Below are positions 1 through 11,654 of a stretch of 64,000 nt of DNA, in pieces. The notes below the pieces were generated by a model, which ran no database searches, was not told the DNA's origin, and saw nothing but the letters and a program-made list of their open reading frames with translations. Source of the stretch: Arachis hypogaea (taxonomy: Eukaryota; Streptophyta; Magnoliopsida; Fabales; Fabaceae); contig NC_092054.1 of assembly GCF_003086295.3 (NCBI RefSeq), positions 40,245,294-40,309,293 of the forward strand. The letters run 5' to 3'. The first letter of the stretch is position 1. Every line of letters starts with the position of its first letter. The translations under genes were made by a program, and so were the position numbers.

Positions 1-121
1 TAGGTTTAACAATAGTAAACCTTTTCCATCATCCACTCAGCAACAGACAGAGAACTCTGAACAAAATACCTCTAATTTAGCATACTTAGTCTCTGATCTA
101 TCTAAGGCCACTGTAAGTTTC

Positions 122-997
122 ATGAATGAAACAAGGTCCTCCATTAGAAATTTGGAGGCACAAGTGGGCCAGGTGAGTAAAAGGATCACTGAAATCCCTC
201 CTAGTACTCTCTCAAGCAATACAGAAGAAAATCCAAAAGGAGAGTGCAAGGCCATTGATATAACCATCATGGCCGAATCCAAGGAAGAAGGGAAGGACGT
301 GAAACCCAAGGAGGAAGACCTCCTAGGGCGTCCAGTGATCAATAAGGAGTTTCCCTTTGAGGAACCAAAGGAATCTGAGGCTCATCTAGAGACCATAGAG
401 ATTCCATTAAACCTCCTTATGACATTCATGAGCTCTGATGAGTATTCCTCTTCTGAAGAGAATGAGGATGTTACTGAAGAGCAAGTTACCAAGTACCTTG
501 GTGCAATCATGAAGCTGAATGCCAAATTATTTGGTATTGAGACCTGGGAAGGTGAACCTCCCTTGTTCACTAATAAACTGAGTGATCTGGATCAACTGAC
601 ATTGCCTCAGAAGAGACAGGATCCTGGAAAGTTCTTAATACCTTGTACCATAGGCACCATGACCTTTGAGAAGGCTCTATGTGACCTTGGGTCAGGGATA
701 AACCTCATGCTCCTCTCAGTAATAGAGAAACTGGGAATCTATGGGGTGCAAGCTACTAAAATCTCATTAGAGATGGCAGACAATTCAAGAAAACAGGCTT
801 ATGGACAAGTAGAGGATGTGTTAGTAAAGGTTGAAGGCCTTTACATCCCTGCTGATTTCATAATCCTTGATACTGGGAAGGATGAGGATGAATCCATCAT
901 CCTTGGAAGACCCTTCCTAGCCACAGCAAGAGCTGTAATTGATGTTGACAGAGGTGAACTAGTCCTTCAATTGAATGAGGACTCCCTTGAGTTGTAA
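122..997 (+). CDS. Gag C-terminus fused to aspartic protease (element A)
   Basis: An open frame of 291 codons. The N-terminal 60 residues contain N-L-E-x-Q-V-G-Q, a usual end of legume gypsy gag. Residues 60-150 are acidic and Glu-rich. The protease core is near residues 180-280: C-D-L-G-S-G-I-N in place of the usual D-S/T-G-A active-site loop, and the C-terminal I-I-L-G-R-P-F-L-A-T-A loop typical of plant retropepsins. The frame ends shortly after protease and is not followed by RT. The frame is probably open upstream, so 122 is only the first Met. It is retroelement coding, not a host gene. Confidence 0.85.
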   Translation: MNETRSSIRNLEAQVGQVSKRITEIPPSTLSSNTEENPKGECKAIDITIMAESKEEGKDVKPKEEDLLGRPVINKEFPFEEPKESEAHLETIEIPLNLLMTFMSSDEYSSSEENEDVTEEQVTKYLGAIMKLNAKLFGIETWEGEPPLFTNKLSDLDQLTLPQKRQDPGKFLIPCTIGTMTFEKALCDLGSGINLMLLSVIEKLGIYGVQATKISLEMADNSRKQAYGQVEDVLVKVEGLYIPADFIILDTGKDEDESIILGRPFLATARAVIDVDRGELVLQLNEDSLEL

Positions 998-1080
998 ACT
1001 CAAGGTCATCCTTCTGTAAACATGGAGAGCAAGCATAAAAAGCTTCTCTCAAAATAGAGTCAACCAAAGCCTCCACAGTC

Positions 1081-1175
1081 AAACTCTAAGTTTGGTGTTG
1101 GGAGGCCACAACCAAATTCTAAGTTTGGTGTTGAACTCCCATATCCAAACTCTAAGTTTGGTGTTGGGAAGTCTC
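1081..1175 (+). repeat. Three direct copies of a CTAAGTTTGGTGTTG phrase
   Basis: The phrase that sits directly before the 3' LTR (AAGTTTGGTGTTG at 3597-3609) also occurs three times here within 95 bp, and once more with one change near 1996. It is not a polypurine run; role unknown. Confidence 0.8.
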
Positions 1176-1409
1176 AACAATGCTCTGAACATCTGTGAGG
1201 CTCCATGAGAGCCCACTATCAAGCTATTGACATTAAAGAAGCGCTTGTTGGGAGGCAACCCAATTTTTATTTATCTAAATCTAATTTTATTTTTATTTTA
1301 TTTTTCATGTTTTCTTAGGTTCATGATCATGTGGAGTCACAAAATAAATATAAAAATTGAAAACGGAATCAAAAATAGCAGAAGAAAAATTACGCCCTGG
1401 AGGAAGACC

Positions 1410-1660
1410 TTACTGGCGTTTAAACGCCAGTAAGAAGCATCTGGCTGGCGTTCAACGCCAGAACAGAGCATGGTTCTGGCGCTGAACGCCCAAAATGGAC
1501 AGTATCTGGGCGTTTGAACGCCAGAATTGCACCCTGGAGAAGAGCTGGCGCTGAAGCCCAGAACAAGCATGGTTCTGGCGTTTAACGCCAGAAATGGGCA
1601 ACAAATGGGCGTTCAACGCCCAGAACAAGCACCAATCTGGTGCTGAACGCCCAGAGTTGT
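1410..1660. repeat. Array of short palindromes CTGGCGTTNAACGCCAG
   Basis: About ten complete or half copies of CTGGCGTTNAACGCCAG and variants (GGGCGTTNAACGCCC) separated by 15-35 bp of non-conserved DNA. Each full unit can form a 7-8 bp stem. The same unit recurs in the 3' LTR of this element at 3985-4100. Not a CRISPR: spacers are irregular and the host is a plant. Confidence 0.9.
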
Positions 1661-2046
1661 GTGCAAGGGCATTTTGCATGCCTAATTTGGTGCAAGGTTG
1701 TAAATCCTTGAACACCTCAGGATCTGTGGACCCCACAGGATCCCCACCTACCTCCACTCACTTCTTCTCACCCCTCTTTCACACAATCTCTCTTCCTTAT
1801 CACCACTTCATCACTCACATCCATCCACTCTTCCCCATAAACCTACCTCATAAACTCCACCTACCTTCAAAATTCAAAATCTCTTTCCCACCCAATCCCA
1901 CCCATATGGCCGCATACACACATCCCTCCATCTCCTCCATATCTTCTTCTTCTTCTTCTATTCTTTCTTCTTTTACTCGAGGGCGAGCAACATTCTAAGT
2001 TTGGTATGGTAAAAGCATAGCTTTTTTTGTTTTTCCATAACCATTA

Positions 2047-2480
2047 ATGGCACCTCAAGAAAGAGGAAAGGGAAGACAAATGCTTCCACCTCTGAGCCAT
2101 GGGAGATGGAAAGATTCATCTCACAAGCCCATCACTAAGAAAAGGATGGAACAAACAAGAGAGCACATTCATGGATCTCAACAGGCACATGAAGAAGCTC
2201 ACCATCAAGAAATCCCTGAGATACCTCAAGGGATGCACCTTCCACCATAAAACTAATGGGAGCAAATCAACACCTCCCTAGGAGAATTAAGTTCCAACAT
2301 GGGACAATTAAGGGTGGAACATCAAGAGCACTCCATTATTCTTCATGGAATTAGAGAAGATCAAAAAAGCAATAAGGGAGGAGCAACAAAGACAAGGAAG
2401 AGACATAGAAGAGCTCAAGGACATCATTGGTTCCTCAAGAAGGAAACGCCACCATCACTAAGGTGGACTCATTCCTTGTT
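2047..2480 (+). pseudogene. Remnant of the env-region ORF of element A
   Basis: It begins M-A-P-Q-E-R-G-K-G at the position where element B has its 3' ORF (M-A-S-S-S-S-I-R-R-K-G-K at 9103). The basic start and later Gln/Glu-rich stretches in shifted frames suggest a shortened, frameshifted derivative of such an ORF. No domain survives that I can name. Confidence 0.45.
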
Positions 2481-3609
2481 CTTACATTCTCTGTTTTTCA
2501 TTTTCTATGTTAAGTGCTTATCCATGTTTGTGTCTTATTACATGATCATTAGTAGTTAGTAACTTTGTCTTAAAGTTATGAATGTCCTATGAATCCATCA
2601 CCTCTCTTAAATGAAAAATGTTTTAATTCAAAAGAACAAGAAGTACATGAGTTTCGAATTTATCCTTGAACTTAGTTTAATTATATTGATGTGGTAACAA
2701 TGCTTCTTGTTTTCTGAATGAATGCTTGAACAGTGCATATGTCTTTTGAAGTTGTTGTTTAAGAATGTTAAATATGTTGGCTCTTGAAAGAATGATGACA
2801 AGGAGACATGTTATTTGATAATCTGAAAAATCATAAAAATGATTCTTGAAGTAAGAAAAAGCAGCAAAGAACAAAGCTTGCAGAAAAAAAAAGAGAAAAA
2901 GAATAGCGAAAGAAAAAAGAGAGCAAAAGCAAGCAGAAAAAGCCAAAAGCTCTTAAAACCAAGAGGCAAGAGCAAAAAGCCAATAACCCTTAAAACCAAA
3001 AGGCAAGGGTAAATAAAAAGGATCCCAAGGCTTTGAGCATCAGTGGATAGAAGGGCCTAAAGGAATAAAATTCTGGCCTAAGCAGCTAAACCAAGTTGTC
3101 CCTAACCATGTGCTTGTGGCGTGAAGGTGTCAAGTGAAAACTTGAGACTGAGCGGTTAAAGTCAAGGTCCAAAGCAAAAAAAAAGAGTGTGCTTAAGAAC
3201 CCTGGACACCTCTAATTGGGGACTTTAGCAAAGCTGAGTCACAATCTGAAAAGGTTCACCCAATTATGTGTCTGTGGCATTTATGTATCCGGTGGTAATA
3301 CTGGAAAACAAAGTGCTTAGGGCCACGGTCAAGACTCATAAAATAGCTGTGTTCAAGAATCATCATACTGAACTAGGAGAATCAATAACACTATCTGAAC
3401 TCTGAGTTCCTATATATGCCAATCATTCTGAACTTCAATCAATAAAGCGAGATGCCAAAACTATTCAAGAGGCAAAAAGCTACAAGTCCCGCTCATCTGA
3501 TTGGAGCTATGTTTCATTGATAGTTTGGAATTTATAGTATATTCTCTTCTTTTTATCCTATTTGATTTTCAGTTGCTTGGGGACAAGCAACAATTTAAGT
3601 TTGGTGTTG
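2481..3609 (+). other. Non-coding 3' internal region of element A, with pre-LTR hairpin
   Basis: No ORF. It is rich in AAGCAAAAAG-type runs. At 3573-3590 the perfect inverted repeat TTGCTTGGGGACAAGCAA (7-bp stem) is followed 19 bp later by the LTR. The purine-rich loop GGGGACAAG is the best polypurine-tract candidate. Element B has the identical 18-mer at 11619-11636. Confidence 0.7.
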
Positions 3610-5333
3610 TGATGAGCGGATAATTTATACGCTTTTTGGCATTATTTTTAGTATGTTTTTAGTAGAATCTAGTTACTTTTAGGGATGTTTTCATTAGTTT
3701 TTATGTTAAATTCACATTTCTGGACTTTACTATGAGTTTGTGTGTTTTTCTGTGATTTCAGGTATTTTCTGGCTGAAATTGAGGGACTTGAGCAAAAATC
3801 AGATTCAGAGGTTGAAGAAGGACTGCTGATGCTATTGGATTCTGACCTCCCTGCACTCAAAGTGGATTTTCTGGAGCTATTGAACTCAAAATGACGTGCT
3901 TCCAATTTCGTTGTAAATTAGACATCCAGGGATTTCCAGCAATATATAATAGTCCATACTTTGGCCGAGTTTAGATGATGTAAAAGGGCGTTGAACGCCA
4001 GTTCTACACTGCTGTCTGGAGTTAAACGCCAGAAACACGTCACAAGCCAGAGTTAAACGCCAGAAATACGTTACAAACTGGCGTTCAACTCCAAGAATGA
4101 CCTCTGTACGTGTAACATTCAAGCTTAACCCAAGCACACACCAAGTAGGCCCCGGAAGTGGATTTATGCATCAATTACTTACTTCTGTAAACCCTAGTAA
4201 CTAGTTTATTATAAATAAGCCTTTTACTATTGTATTTGACATCTTTGGATTATATTTTGATCTATTGATCATGTTTGGGGCTGGCCATTCGGCCATGCCT
4301 ACCCTTCATCACTTATGTATTTTCAAACGGTAGAGTTTTTGCACTCCATAGATTAAGGTGTGGAGCTCTGCTGTTCCTCATGAAGTAATGCAAAGTACTA
4401 CTGTTTTCTATTCAATTTAACTTATTCCGCTTCTAAGATATTCATTCGCACTTCAACCTGAATGTGATGAACGTGACAATCATCATCATTCCCTATGAAC
4501 GCGTGCCTGACAACCACTTCTGTTCTACCTTCGATTGGATGGATATCTCTTGGATATCTAATACAGGGGACCGAGTCTGAGTTATTAAATGTCTTCGTGG
4601 TATAAGTTAGAATACATGGATGGCCATTCATGAGAGTCTGGAAAGTCTAAACCTTGTCTGTGGTATTCCGAGTAGGACTCTGGGATTGAATGACTGTGAC
4701 AAACTTCAAACTCGCGATTGCTGGGCATAGTGACAGACGCAAAAGGAGGGTGAATCCTATTCCAACATGATCGAGAACCTCAGATGATTAGCTGTGCTGT
4801 GACAGAGCATTTGGACCATTTTCACAAGAGGATAGGATGCACCCATTGGCAAGGGTGATGCCTCCAGACGATTAGCCATGTAGTGACAGCGCATCGGACC
4901 ATTTTCCAGAGAGGATTAAAAGTAGCCATTGACAAAGGTGATGTCCTTACATAAAGCTTACCATGAAAAGGAGTAAGACTGATTGGATGAAGATAGCAGG
5001 AAAGCAGAGGTTCAGAGGAACGAAAAGCATCTCTATACGCTTATCTGAAATTCTCACCAATGATTTACATAAGTGTCTCTATCTTTACTTTATTATTAAT
5101 TTTCGAAAACTCCATAACTATTTGATATCCGCCTGACTGAGATTTACAAGGTGACCATAGCTTGCTTCATACCAACAATCTTCATGGGATCGACCCTTAC
5201 TCACGTAAGGTTTATTACTTGGACGACCCAGTGCACTTGCTGGTTAGTTGTGCGAAGTTGTGATAAAAAGTTGAGATTACAATTGAGCGTACCATGTTGA
5301 TGGCACCATTGATGATCACAATTTTGTGCACCA
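3610..5333 (+). repeat. 3' LTR of element A (1724 bp)
   Basis: It starts TGATGAGCGGATAATTTATACG right after AAGTTTGGTGTTG and ends GTGCACCA, so it has TG...CA ends. It contains the palindrome array (3985-4100), a TATA-like ATTATAAATAAG near 4208, and near its end the phrase GGGATCGACCCTTACTCAC that also occurs near the ends of the LTR at 11655 and the solo LTR at 28236. Confidence 0.88.
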
Positions 5334-6791
5334 ATTACCCTGGTTCAAAACAATTGTCAATATGGAGGAAGTGCTGCTGAGGATCCAAACCAACACCTCT
5401 CTGTATTTTTGAGAATCTGTGACACTGTCAAAACTAATGGAGTCCACCCTGACATCTACAAGCTTCTTTTATTCCCATTTTCACTGAGAGACTAAGCCAC
5501 ACAGTGGTTAGAAACGTTTCCTAAAGAGAGCATTACCAGCTGGGATGATTTGGTTAGCAAATTTCTAGCCAAATTCTATCCACGCCAAAGAATCATTAAG
5601 CTAAAAATTGATGTGCAAACCTTCAGACAATAAGAAGGAGAGTCATTGTATGAAGCTTGGGAGAGGTATAAAGCTCTAATCAGAAGATGTCCAGAAGGAA
5701 TGTTCAGTGAATGGGTGGAGTTGCAGAATTTCTATGAAGACTTGTCCTTACCTTCAAAAAAAGTTTTGGATTATTCATCAGGAGGATCTTTGCAAATGAT
5801 GAAAACTGCTCAAGAGTCACATGATCTAATAGATATGGTGGCCAACAATGAGTATTTCTTCTCCTCTGAAAGGCAAACAGCTCCAAAGAAAGGTGTATTT
5901 GAGCTTGAAGGAGTTGATACCATATTGGCTCAGAATAAACTCATACACCAGCAGCTCCAACAGCAAATTGAAACAATGTCAAAGAGGATGGATGGATTGC
6001 AACTTGCAGCAGTGAGCAAAACTAACCAACCATCAGTGGTGTGGGGACAGCAGGAGGAAAGCTATGAGGAGCAGCAGCCTGAACAAGTGCAGTACATGCA
6101 TAATCAAAGTTCTGGACCAAATGACTTCCATGGAGACCCTTACAACTCATCCTGGAGAAACCACCCCAATCTGAAATGGGGAGAGAACCAAAACCAACAG
6201 CCTTGGCAAAGAAACTCAAACTAGAACAATTCCAGAAACACAAACCATCAAAACCATCAAAACACTAACCAAAATTCATACAGAAAACCACAAAACAATC
6301 AATCCCAATCCAACTACTATCCACCCAACAACTCATCCACTAACCAAAAAAATTATCATTAACCATCAACATCACAAAATCAACCACAACTACCTCAAGA
6401 ATCTCAAAGGATCTCCAACTTGGAGATATTGATGGAGAAGATGATCAAGCATTAAGAATTGGCCAACAAGAACCATGAAGCTTCAATGAGGAATTTGGAA
6501 AGGCAGATTGGCCAGTTGTCCAAGCAAGCAGTGGCTGAAAGAGCATCTAATGCACTACCAAGTGACATCTTTCCCAACCCCAAGGAAGAGTGCAAAACAA
6601 TCCAATTAAGGAGTGGAAGAACTTTGGTAAATGACAAAGAAACTAACAAGAGACCAGCTGAGAATGATAAAGCTAGCAGCAAGGAAGAAGTGACACTCAA
6701 AGCCAAGCACGACCAGGAGAAACTCAAAGAGAAAGAGGAACAACCACAAACTTCAAAGAAGGGAAAGGAACTCATGGAGGAGCAATCATAA
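5334..6791 (+). pseudogene. Gag of element B, interrupted by element A and by stops
   Basis: Reading starts in mid-gag directly after the LTR of element A. Retrotransposon gag domain motifs are clear: F-L-R-I-C-D-T-V-K, L-L-F-P-F-S-L-R-D, W-L-E-T-F-P, then an R-C-P-E-G segment. A stop lies inside S-L-R-D-stop-A near 5494 and another just before 5639. The open stretch 5646-6224 (192 codons) is followed by an Asn-rich part with stops, then 6459-6791 with R-N-L-E-R-Q-I-G-Q. I see no zinc knuckle. Confidence 0.82.
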
Positions 6792-6902
6792 GAACAGAGG
6801 ACGATAGTAAAGACTCACACATCTCCTCTGTCATATCCTCAAAGATTTCAGAAGGAGATCAAGGATCAATAATTCCCAAAGTTTTTAGAAGTTTTCAAGA
6901 AG

Positions 6903-7577
6903 TTGGAAATTAACATTCCACTTGCTGAAGCCTTAGAACAAATGCCTCTGTATGTAAAATTTCTAAAGGAGCTTATCAACAAGAAGAGGAGCTGGAATGA
7001 AAAAAAAATAGTGATCTTGACACAAGAATGCAGTGCAATGATCCAAGAAGGCATCCCACCAAAGCTCAAAGACTCTGGGAGCTTCTTCTTACCTTGTACC
7101 ATTGGTGCCACAATCATTGACAAGGCACTGTGTGATTTAGGATCCAGTGTTAACCTCATGCCTCTGTCTATGATGAGAAGGATATCTATAGAAAAAGTAA
7201 AGCCTATACAGATGTCATTGGAGCTAGTGGATATATCTCTGGTAATTCCCAAGGGGGTGATTGAAAATCTCTTTGTCAGAGTAGGGAAATTCATATTTCC
7301 AGCAAACTTTGTAATCTTAGACTTAGAAGAAGAGGGGAATGATTCTATTATATTGGGAAGACCTTTCCTGGCCACAGCAAGGGCCATCATTGATGTTGAA
7401 CAAGGAAAAATGACTTTGAGGATAAATGATGAGAAGATCACTCTAAATGTTTTCCAAGAAATACAGCATACTATTGAAGAGAAAAGCTGCATGAGGGTTG
7501 AAGAAAGAAGACATACATTGGGAAGAAAAAGCCAAGGAGACACTCCTCAGCTCACCTGTGAAGCAAGAGATGGATAG
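6903..7577 (+). CDS. Aspartic protease domain of element B
   Basis: 224 codons. Retropepsin core: C-T-I-G, then C-D-L-G-S-S-V-N-L-M-P (active-site loop, Asp-Leu-Gly), I-L-G-R-P-F-L-A-T-A-R-A near residue 155, then D-V-E-x-G-x-M-T-L. Close to the protease of element A but distinct. The frame ends without passing into RT. Retroelement protein; activity not testable from sequence. Confidence 0.85.
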   Translation: MEINIPLAEALEQMPLYVKFLKELINKKRSWNEKKIVILTQECSAMIQEGIPPKLKDSGSFFLPCTIGATIIDKALCDLGSSVNLMPLSMMRRISIEKVKPIQMSLELVDISLVIPKGVIENLFVRVGKFIFPANFVILDLEEEGNDSIILGRPFLATARAIIDVEQGKMTLRINDEKITLNVFQEIQHTIEEKSCMRVEERRHTLGRKSQGDTPQLTCEARDG

Positions 7578-7809
7578 TGGAGAAGGAAAAGAGGGTATGA
7601 AACATAAGAAGGCTAAAAAGAGAAGGCAGGAAGAGATTGAAGATTTGATCTGTGGGAAGGAAGTTCCTGACATTAAATCTGATGTAAAGACAGAAGAGCC
7701 ACCAAAGAAAGGAAAGAATAACAAGAAAAGAGCTCCAAAAGGGTGGAAGAACAAAAAGATACCAACTGAAGGATTCTCAAAAGGGGACAGAGTAAGATTG
7801 ATATACTAG
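7498..7809 (+). CDS. Short Lys-rich tail ORF after protease (element B)
   Basis: 103 codons in the +1 frame relative to protease, overlapping its last 80 bp. Very basic (many K-K-G-K). It ends F-S-K-G-D-R-V-R-L-I-Y and, past a TAG, similar coding continues to about 7960. The G-D-x-V-x-L motif resembles the end of gypsy integrases, so this may be what is left after an internal deletion removed RT to integrase. That is inference. Confidence 0.4.
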   Translation: MKKEDIHWEEKAKETLLSSPVKQEMDSGEGKEGMKHKKAKKRRQEEIEDLICGKEVPDIKSDVKTEEPPKKGKNNKKRAPKGWKNKKIPTEGFSKGDRVRLIY

Positions 7810-7959
7810 CAGTTGGAGACAGATCCACAAACTGATGATTACTACATCATCAATAAGATGCTCTCACTGGAGCACATGGAGATTTATCATCAACACACAG
7901 GAAGAAGGCTCACAGTGAGAGGAGATAAACTGAGGCACCACAATCATCAGCCACCCTAA

Positions 7960-9102
7960 CAAGGGACCAATGTCAAGCTAGTGACAATAAAAGAGCACTC
8001 CATGAGAGGCAGCCCATGATTTAATATTCTTGCTTTTATTTTAATTTTAATAATTGTTGGTTCTTCTAGAATAAATTTGAGTTTTCATGAGTGGATTTGA
8101 TAACTGCACACATCATTTTGAAGCATATGTTTGATTCCTAAGTTTGGTGTGCCTAAAGGCACTTTAAAATAGCTTTTCATGCATAATTGATCATAGAACC
8201 ATTTTGGGATATATACTCATTCATTTTGTTTAAGTATATAGCCAAACCTTAAGTTTGGTATCTATATATGCTATGAATTTCAAGAAAATTATTTTTACTC
8301 AAAGGCTCAAATTCATGAATAGAAAAACTATACATTGCATCATTTTATGAGTTCATGGTAGCATGGTAGCAAATAAAATGTTTCTTATAATGAATATACC
8401 AATTATGATAGATATTCATTGTGTTTTATATGGATCACTTAGAAGAAAACAAGTTTGGTGTTCACCAAAATTTTGTTCAATTTCTAAGAGGCATGGTTGC
8501 TTATTCATAAATGAGGAACACATAGCAACATTTTCTTTTTATATATATCTTACACCACCACCGTATTGAATTGAAAGTTTAAGCTCACTATTTATTTGGT
8601 TCACGAGGATAGGAATGGTGAAATTTGAAGAAAAGGACAAAAGGCATGCATGTACGGTCATCACAAGATGGAAAAGGGAGTCACATGTGCTTAGGGAAGT
8701 GTGCTCTCTTAGAAACAAAATCTGCATGGCTTAGCATCTAGGAAGCCGAACAACATGACCAATGAGGGAGTGATCCTTGTCTTCATCCATCTCTACATGC
8801 AAGCCGTCCATTCCATGAACTTTCAACAATACTTTGCTCAATCTTCACCCTTCATGGCAACTTAACCGAATCCTCCACCCTTGTGTTTTGCTTCTAGACT
8901 TCATGACCTTGTCTATAAATTGGAAGCAACACTCTTTAAACCACACACTTTTGCTTTCTTCATATAAGTCCCCCACAAGATTTGCATTGTTCCTCTCTCA
9001 CCCAAAGACACCACACAGCACCCAACTTCTTCTTTCCTCCATCCTAAACCGTGCATTAACCAAAATTTATCCTTACCTCTATCTTTTTTTCCTTCCTAAT
9101 TT
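7960..9102 (+). promoter_or_regulatory. Non-coding stretch with candidate internal promoter for the 3' ORF
   Basis: No credible ORF. It contains more AAGTTTGGT phrases (near 8138, 8244 and 8449). CTATAAAT at 8913-8920 lies about 190 bp before the ATG at 9103, followed by a C/T-rich leader-like tract. This layout would fit a separate transcript for the downstream ORF; no experimental support. Confidence 0.4.
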
Positions 9103-10593
9103 ATGGCTTCATCAAGTTCCATAAGAAGGAAGGGAAAGGAGCCAGTTGTAGCTGAACCACCAACCTATGATACCAAGAGATTTAAGTCTCAATTTCATGA
9201 ATCAAGGTATTATAGGCTAATGGAATCAAAGAAAGTCATTCCAGAGATGGGGTTCAGATTAAAAGATGGAGAGTATCCCATCATGAGAAGAATCACCACA
9301 GAAAGAATATGGGAACTTTTGTGTGAACCTCTCACAGACATTAGTGCAGTCATGATAAGGGAGTTTTATGCAAATGCTGTGAGGTAAGGCAAGGACAGCC
9401 CTCCCTATAAGAGTTATGTTGTAGATTTCAGCCCATCATCCATCATGAGAGTCTTACAGATAAGAGTGATAACCTATGAAGAATCCAGCTTTGAGGAAAG
9501 AATGGCAGGTGAGAGTGATCCTGATGAGATACTACATGGTCTATGCTTTGAAGGCAAAGACTGGGAAAGGGACTCAGAAGGAACTCCAAGCCACTTGAAG
9601 AGAATAAATCTCATACCTGAAGCCAAAGGGTGGTATGAGCTAGTGAGAAAATCCATACTCCCTACTGCAAACACCTCAGAGGTAATCATAAAGGGAGCAA
9701 TCCTGACATATTGCATACTTAGGAGAGGAGAAATCGATATTCCTCAGCTCATAGCAGATAGCATTCAAGAGATGGCTGAGGATACTGGCACATCAAGCAG
9801 ACTTGGTCACCCAAGTACTATTCTGAGGCTGTGCAAAAGAGCAGGGGTACTCTTTGAGGATGAAGATACAGAGAAGGTAAAGGGAGGCAGAGGAATCACC
9901 AGGGAGAAAATGGATGGTGTCCCTGAACCCGAGGAGGAGAGAAGAGCTCAAGGAAGAAGGAGGAGACCACAAGTGGAGGGGGAACAAGCTTCTAGTGCAA
10001 TAGACCTGAGCCAAATGCAAAGAGCCATTGAAGAAATGTCTCAACAATACATGAGAGCACAGGAGCAACAACATGAGAAATACTTGAGGCAACAAGAGCA
10101 ATATTTGAAGGATCGAGAGCAACAAGAGCATTGGCAATAGCAAATGATGGAGAAGCAAGAAAACTTTCAGCTCAAGATGTTAGATCAACAGAGAGAGTCT
10201 CAAGCAAGAATTCTTGAGGGGCAAAGGGAACAATCAGCAAACTTTCAAGAATCATTTAACAGATTGTCCCTACGACAGGCCAAGTATGGGGAGTACACCC
10301 AAAACCTCTACCAATGGAAGAACATATATCATACAATTGGAGAGCATAGGAACTTGGACAGAATGGAGTATGATATAGCAACTCAAGCAAAGCTGGACTA
10401 TGTAGTCCATAGCATGCCAGCATTGAACCAACAGATCAAGCCATTTAAGCAATGCCAAGAATTGGTAGACCATCAGAGAGCACAAGCCAATAAAAATACA
10501 GCACACATGCAACAAGGATTGAAGGATGCTTGGCTCTGGGGTCAGATAGACCACATTTGGGATCGAAGATGTCCTGTTGAAGAACCCCAATAA
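9103..10593 (+). pseudogene. Env-position ORF of Athila-like element (plant transposon protein domain), two in-frame stops
   Basis: One frame runs from M-A-S-S-S-S-I-R-R-K-G-K to 10593, broken only by TAA at 9385-9387 and TAG at 10138-10140. The N-terminal 300 residues (F-H-E-S-R-Y, I-R-E-F-Y-A-N-A, S-Y-V-V-D-F-S, W-Y-E-L-V-R-K-S-I-L-P, I-L-T-Y-C-I-L) match what I know of the putative plant transposon protein domain found in the 3' ORF of Athila-type elements. After residue 300 comes a long Gln/Glu-rich coiled coil (Q-Q-Y-M-R-A-Q-E-Q-Q and so on). No signal peptide or obvious membrane anchor, so calling it an envelope is positional only. Confidence 0.7.
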
Positions 10594-11654
10594 ACAAGCA
10601 AGAAGAGGCAGAAGAAGAAAGGAGAGTCCAGCAAAGGCAAGGAGCACGAACATTAGGAGGTGGTGGAGTTCCTTTCATGTTTTTAATTAAATAAGGATGA
10701 TGCATATCTGAAACATGATATCCCTCCAAATGTTTTATGTTCTGCACTTTCATATTTTATTGGAATCTTTATTAGGACCTGCATTATGCTTGTTATCGCT
10801 CATCTGCTGAATTATGTTTTGTTTCCCTTTTGCATCAATAAGAGAAAATGTTTGAAATAGAAAGTGATTGTCCAATGTGTTAGGAATTAGAATGAAATTT
10901 TGTGGTGGTAATTGTTTGATTGGATGGAAAGCTCAATAATAAAAGATGCATAATAGAATGCTCTTTGTAGTATGAACTTAGTTGCTGTTATAAAACCTGT
11001 CATTAATAATCACCCCTTGGAAAATGAAGAAAAGTAAGAAAGAAAAAGAAAAGAAAAGCCAAGGATTGGCAACAAGAAAGAAAGAAACAAAAAATAAGGC
11101 TAGATACCAATAGCTTGGACCTTAGGACATATGCCTGTGGTGCTTCTTGTACTAGTATGCTTGGACAATTAGGTTCTGAGGAGTCTTTTAAAACTTGGTA
11201 ACTTGGATTAACTAATCCAGGATTATCAACCGAAAGTCCATTATCAAGAGCAACCTAGTTACAAAGCATTTAGTAATCCAAAGAGGTGTTGGGCATCAAT
11301 GTTCCTAAGAAGAATTGTGAGCCAAGTGTCTGTAGTGAAGAAGTGTTGAGAAAAATTGAGCCAAAAGGCTGCTGCAATACTTGACACTAAGCTTTCTAAG
11401 CAAAAGAATGAAGGAAAAAATCAAAAAGGGATCAATCAAAGAGCAAGGAATTATGATAGCAACTATAGTGAATCCTCAAAGAAGCATTTCTTATCTATCA
11501 GCAAATAATAAGTGAGCTGCATCTTGTCTGCATAAAATCCCATGGTCTGAATTTAATTACCTGCTAAATAAGGATATATGCTTCTCTGTTTCATTTCATG
11601 TCTTCTCATATTTAGTGCTTGCTTGGGGACAAGCAAGGTTTAAGTTTGGTGTTG
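10594..11654 (+). other. Non-coding 3' internal region of element B, with pre-LTR hairpin
   Basis: No ORF. A/G-rich runs as in element A. TTGCTTGGGGACAAGCAA at 11619-11636, then TTTAAGTTTGGTGTTG and the LTR 18 bp after the hairpin. Same order as in element A although the LTRs themselves are quite different. Confidence 0.7.

Larger units (their letters stand above)
1..5333 (+). mobile_element. Element A: Athila-like Ty3/gypsy retrotransposon without polymerase, 5' end outside window
   Basis: Seen: the C-terminal part of gag joined to a retropepsin domain (122-997), then about 2.6 kb of mostly non-coding DNA with an env-region remnant, then one complete LTR (3610-5333). No reverse transcriptase, RNase H or integrase can be found between protease and LTR, so the element would depend on enzymes supplied by a relative. 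Immediately right of the LTR the sequence resumes as the gag of element B, so A is inserted in B. The 5' LTR and left target duplication lie outside the window; the right candidate duplication is ATTAC at 5334-5338. Lineage (Athila-like) is inferred from the similar, better preserved element B. Confidence 0.85.

Noticed and set aside
1410..1660. CRISPR-like repeat array
   Set aside because: Units are palindromic half-sites with irregular spacing inside a plant retroelement, with no cas genes.
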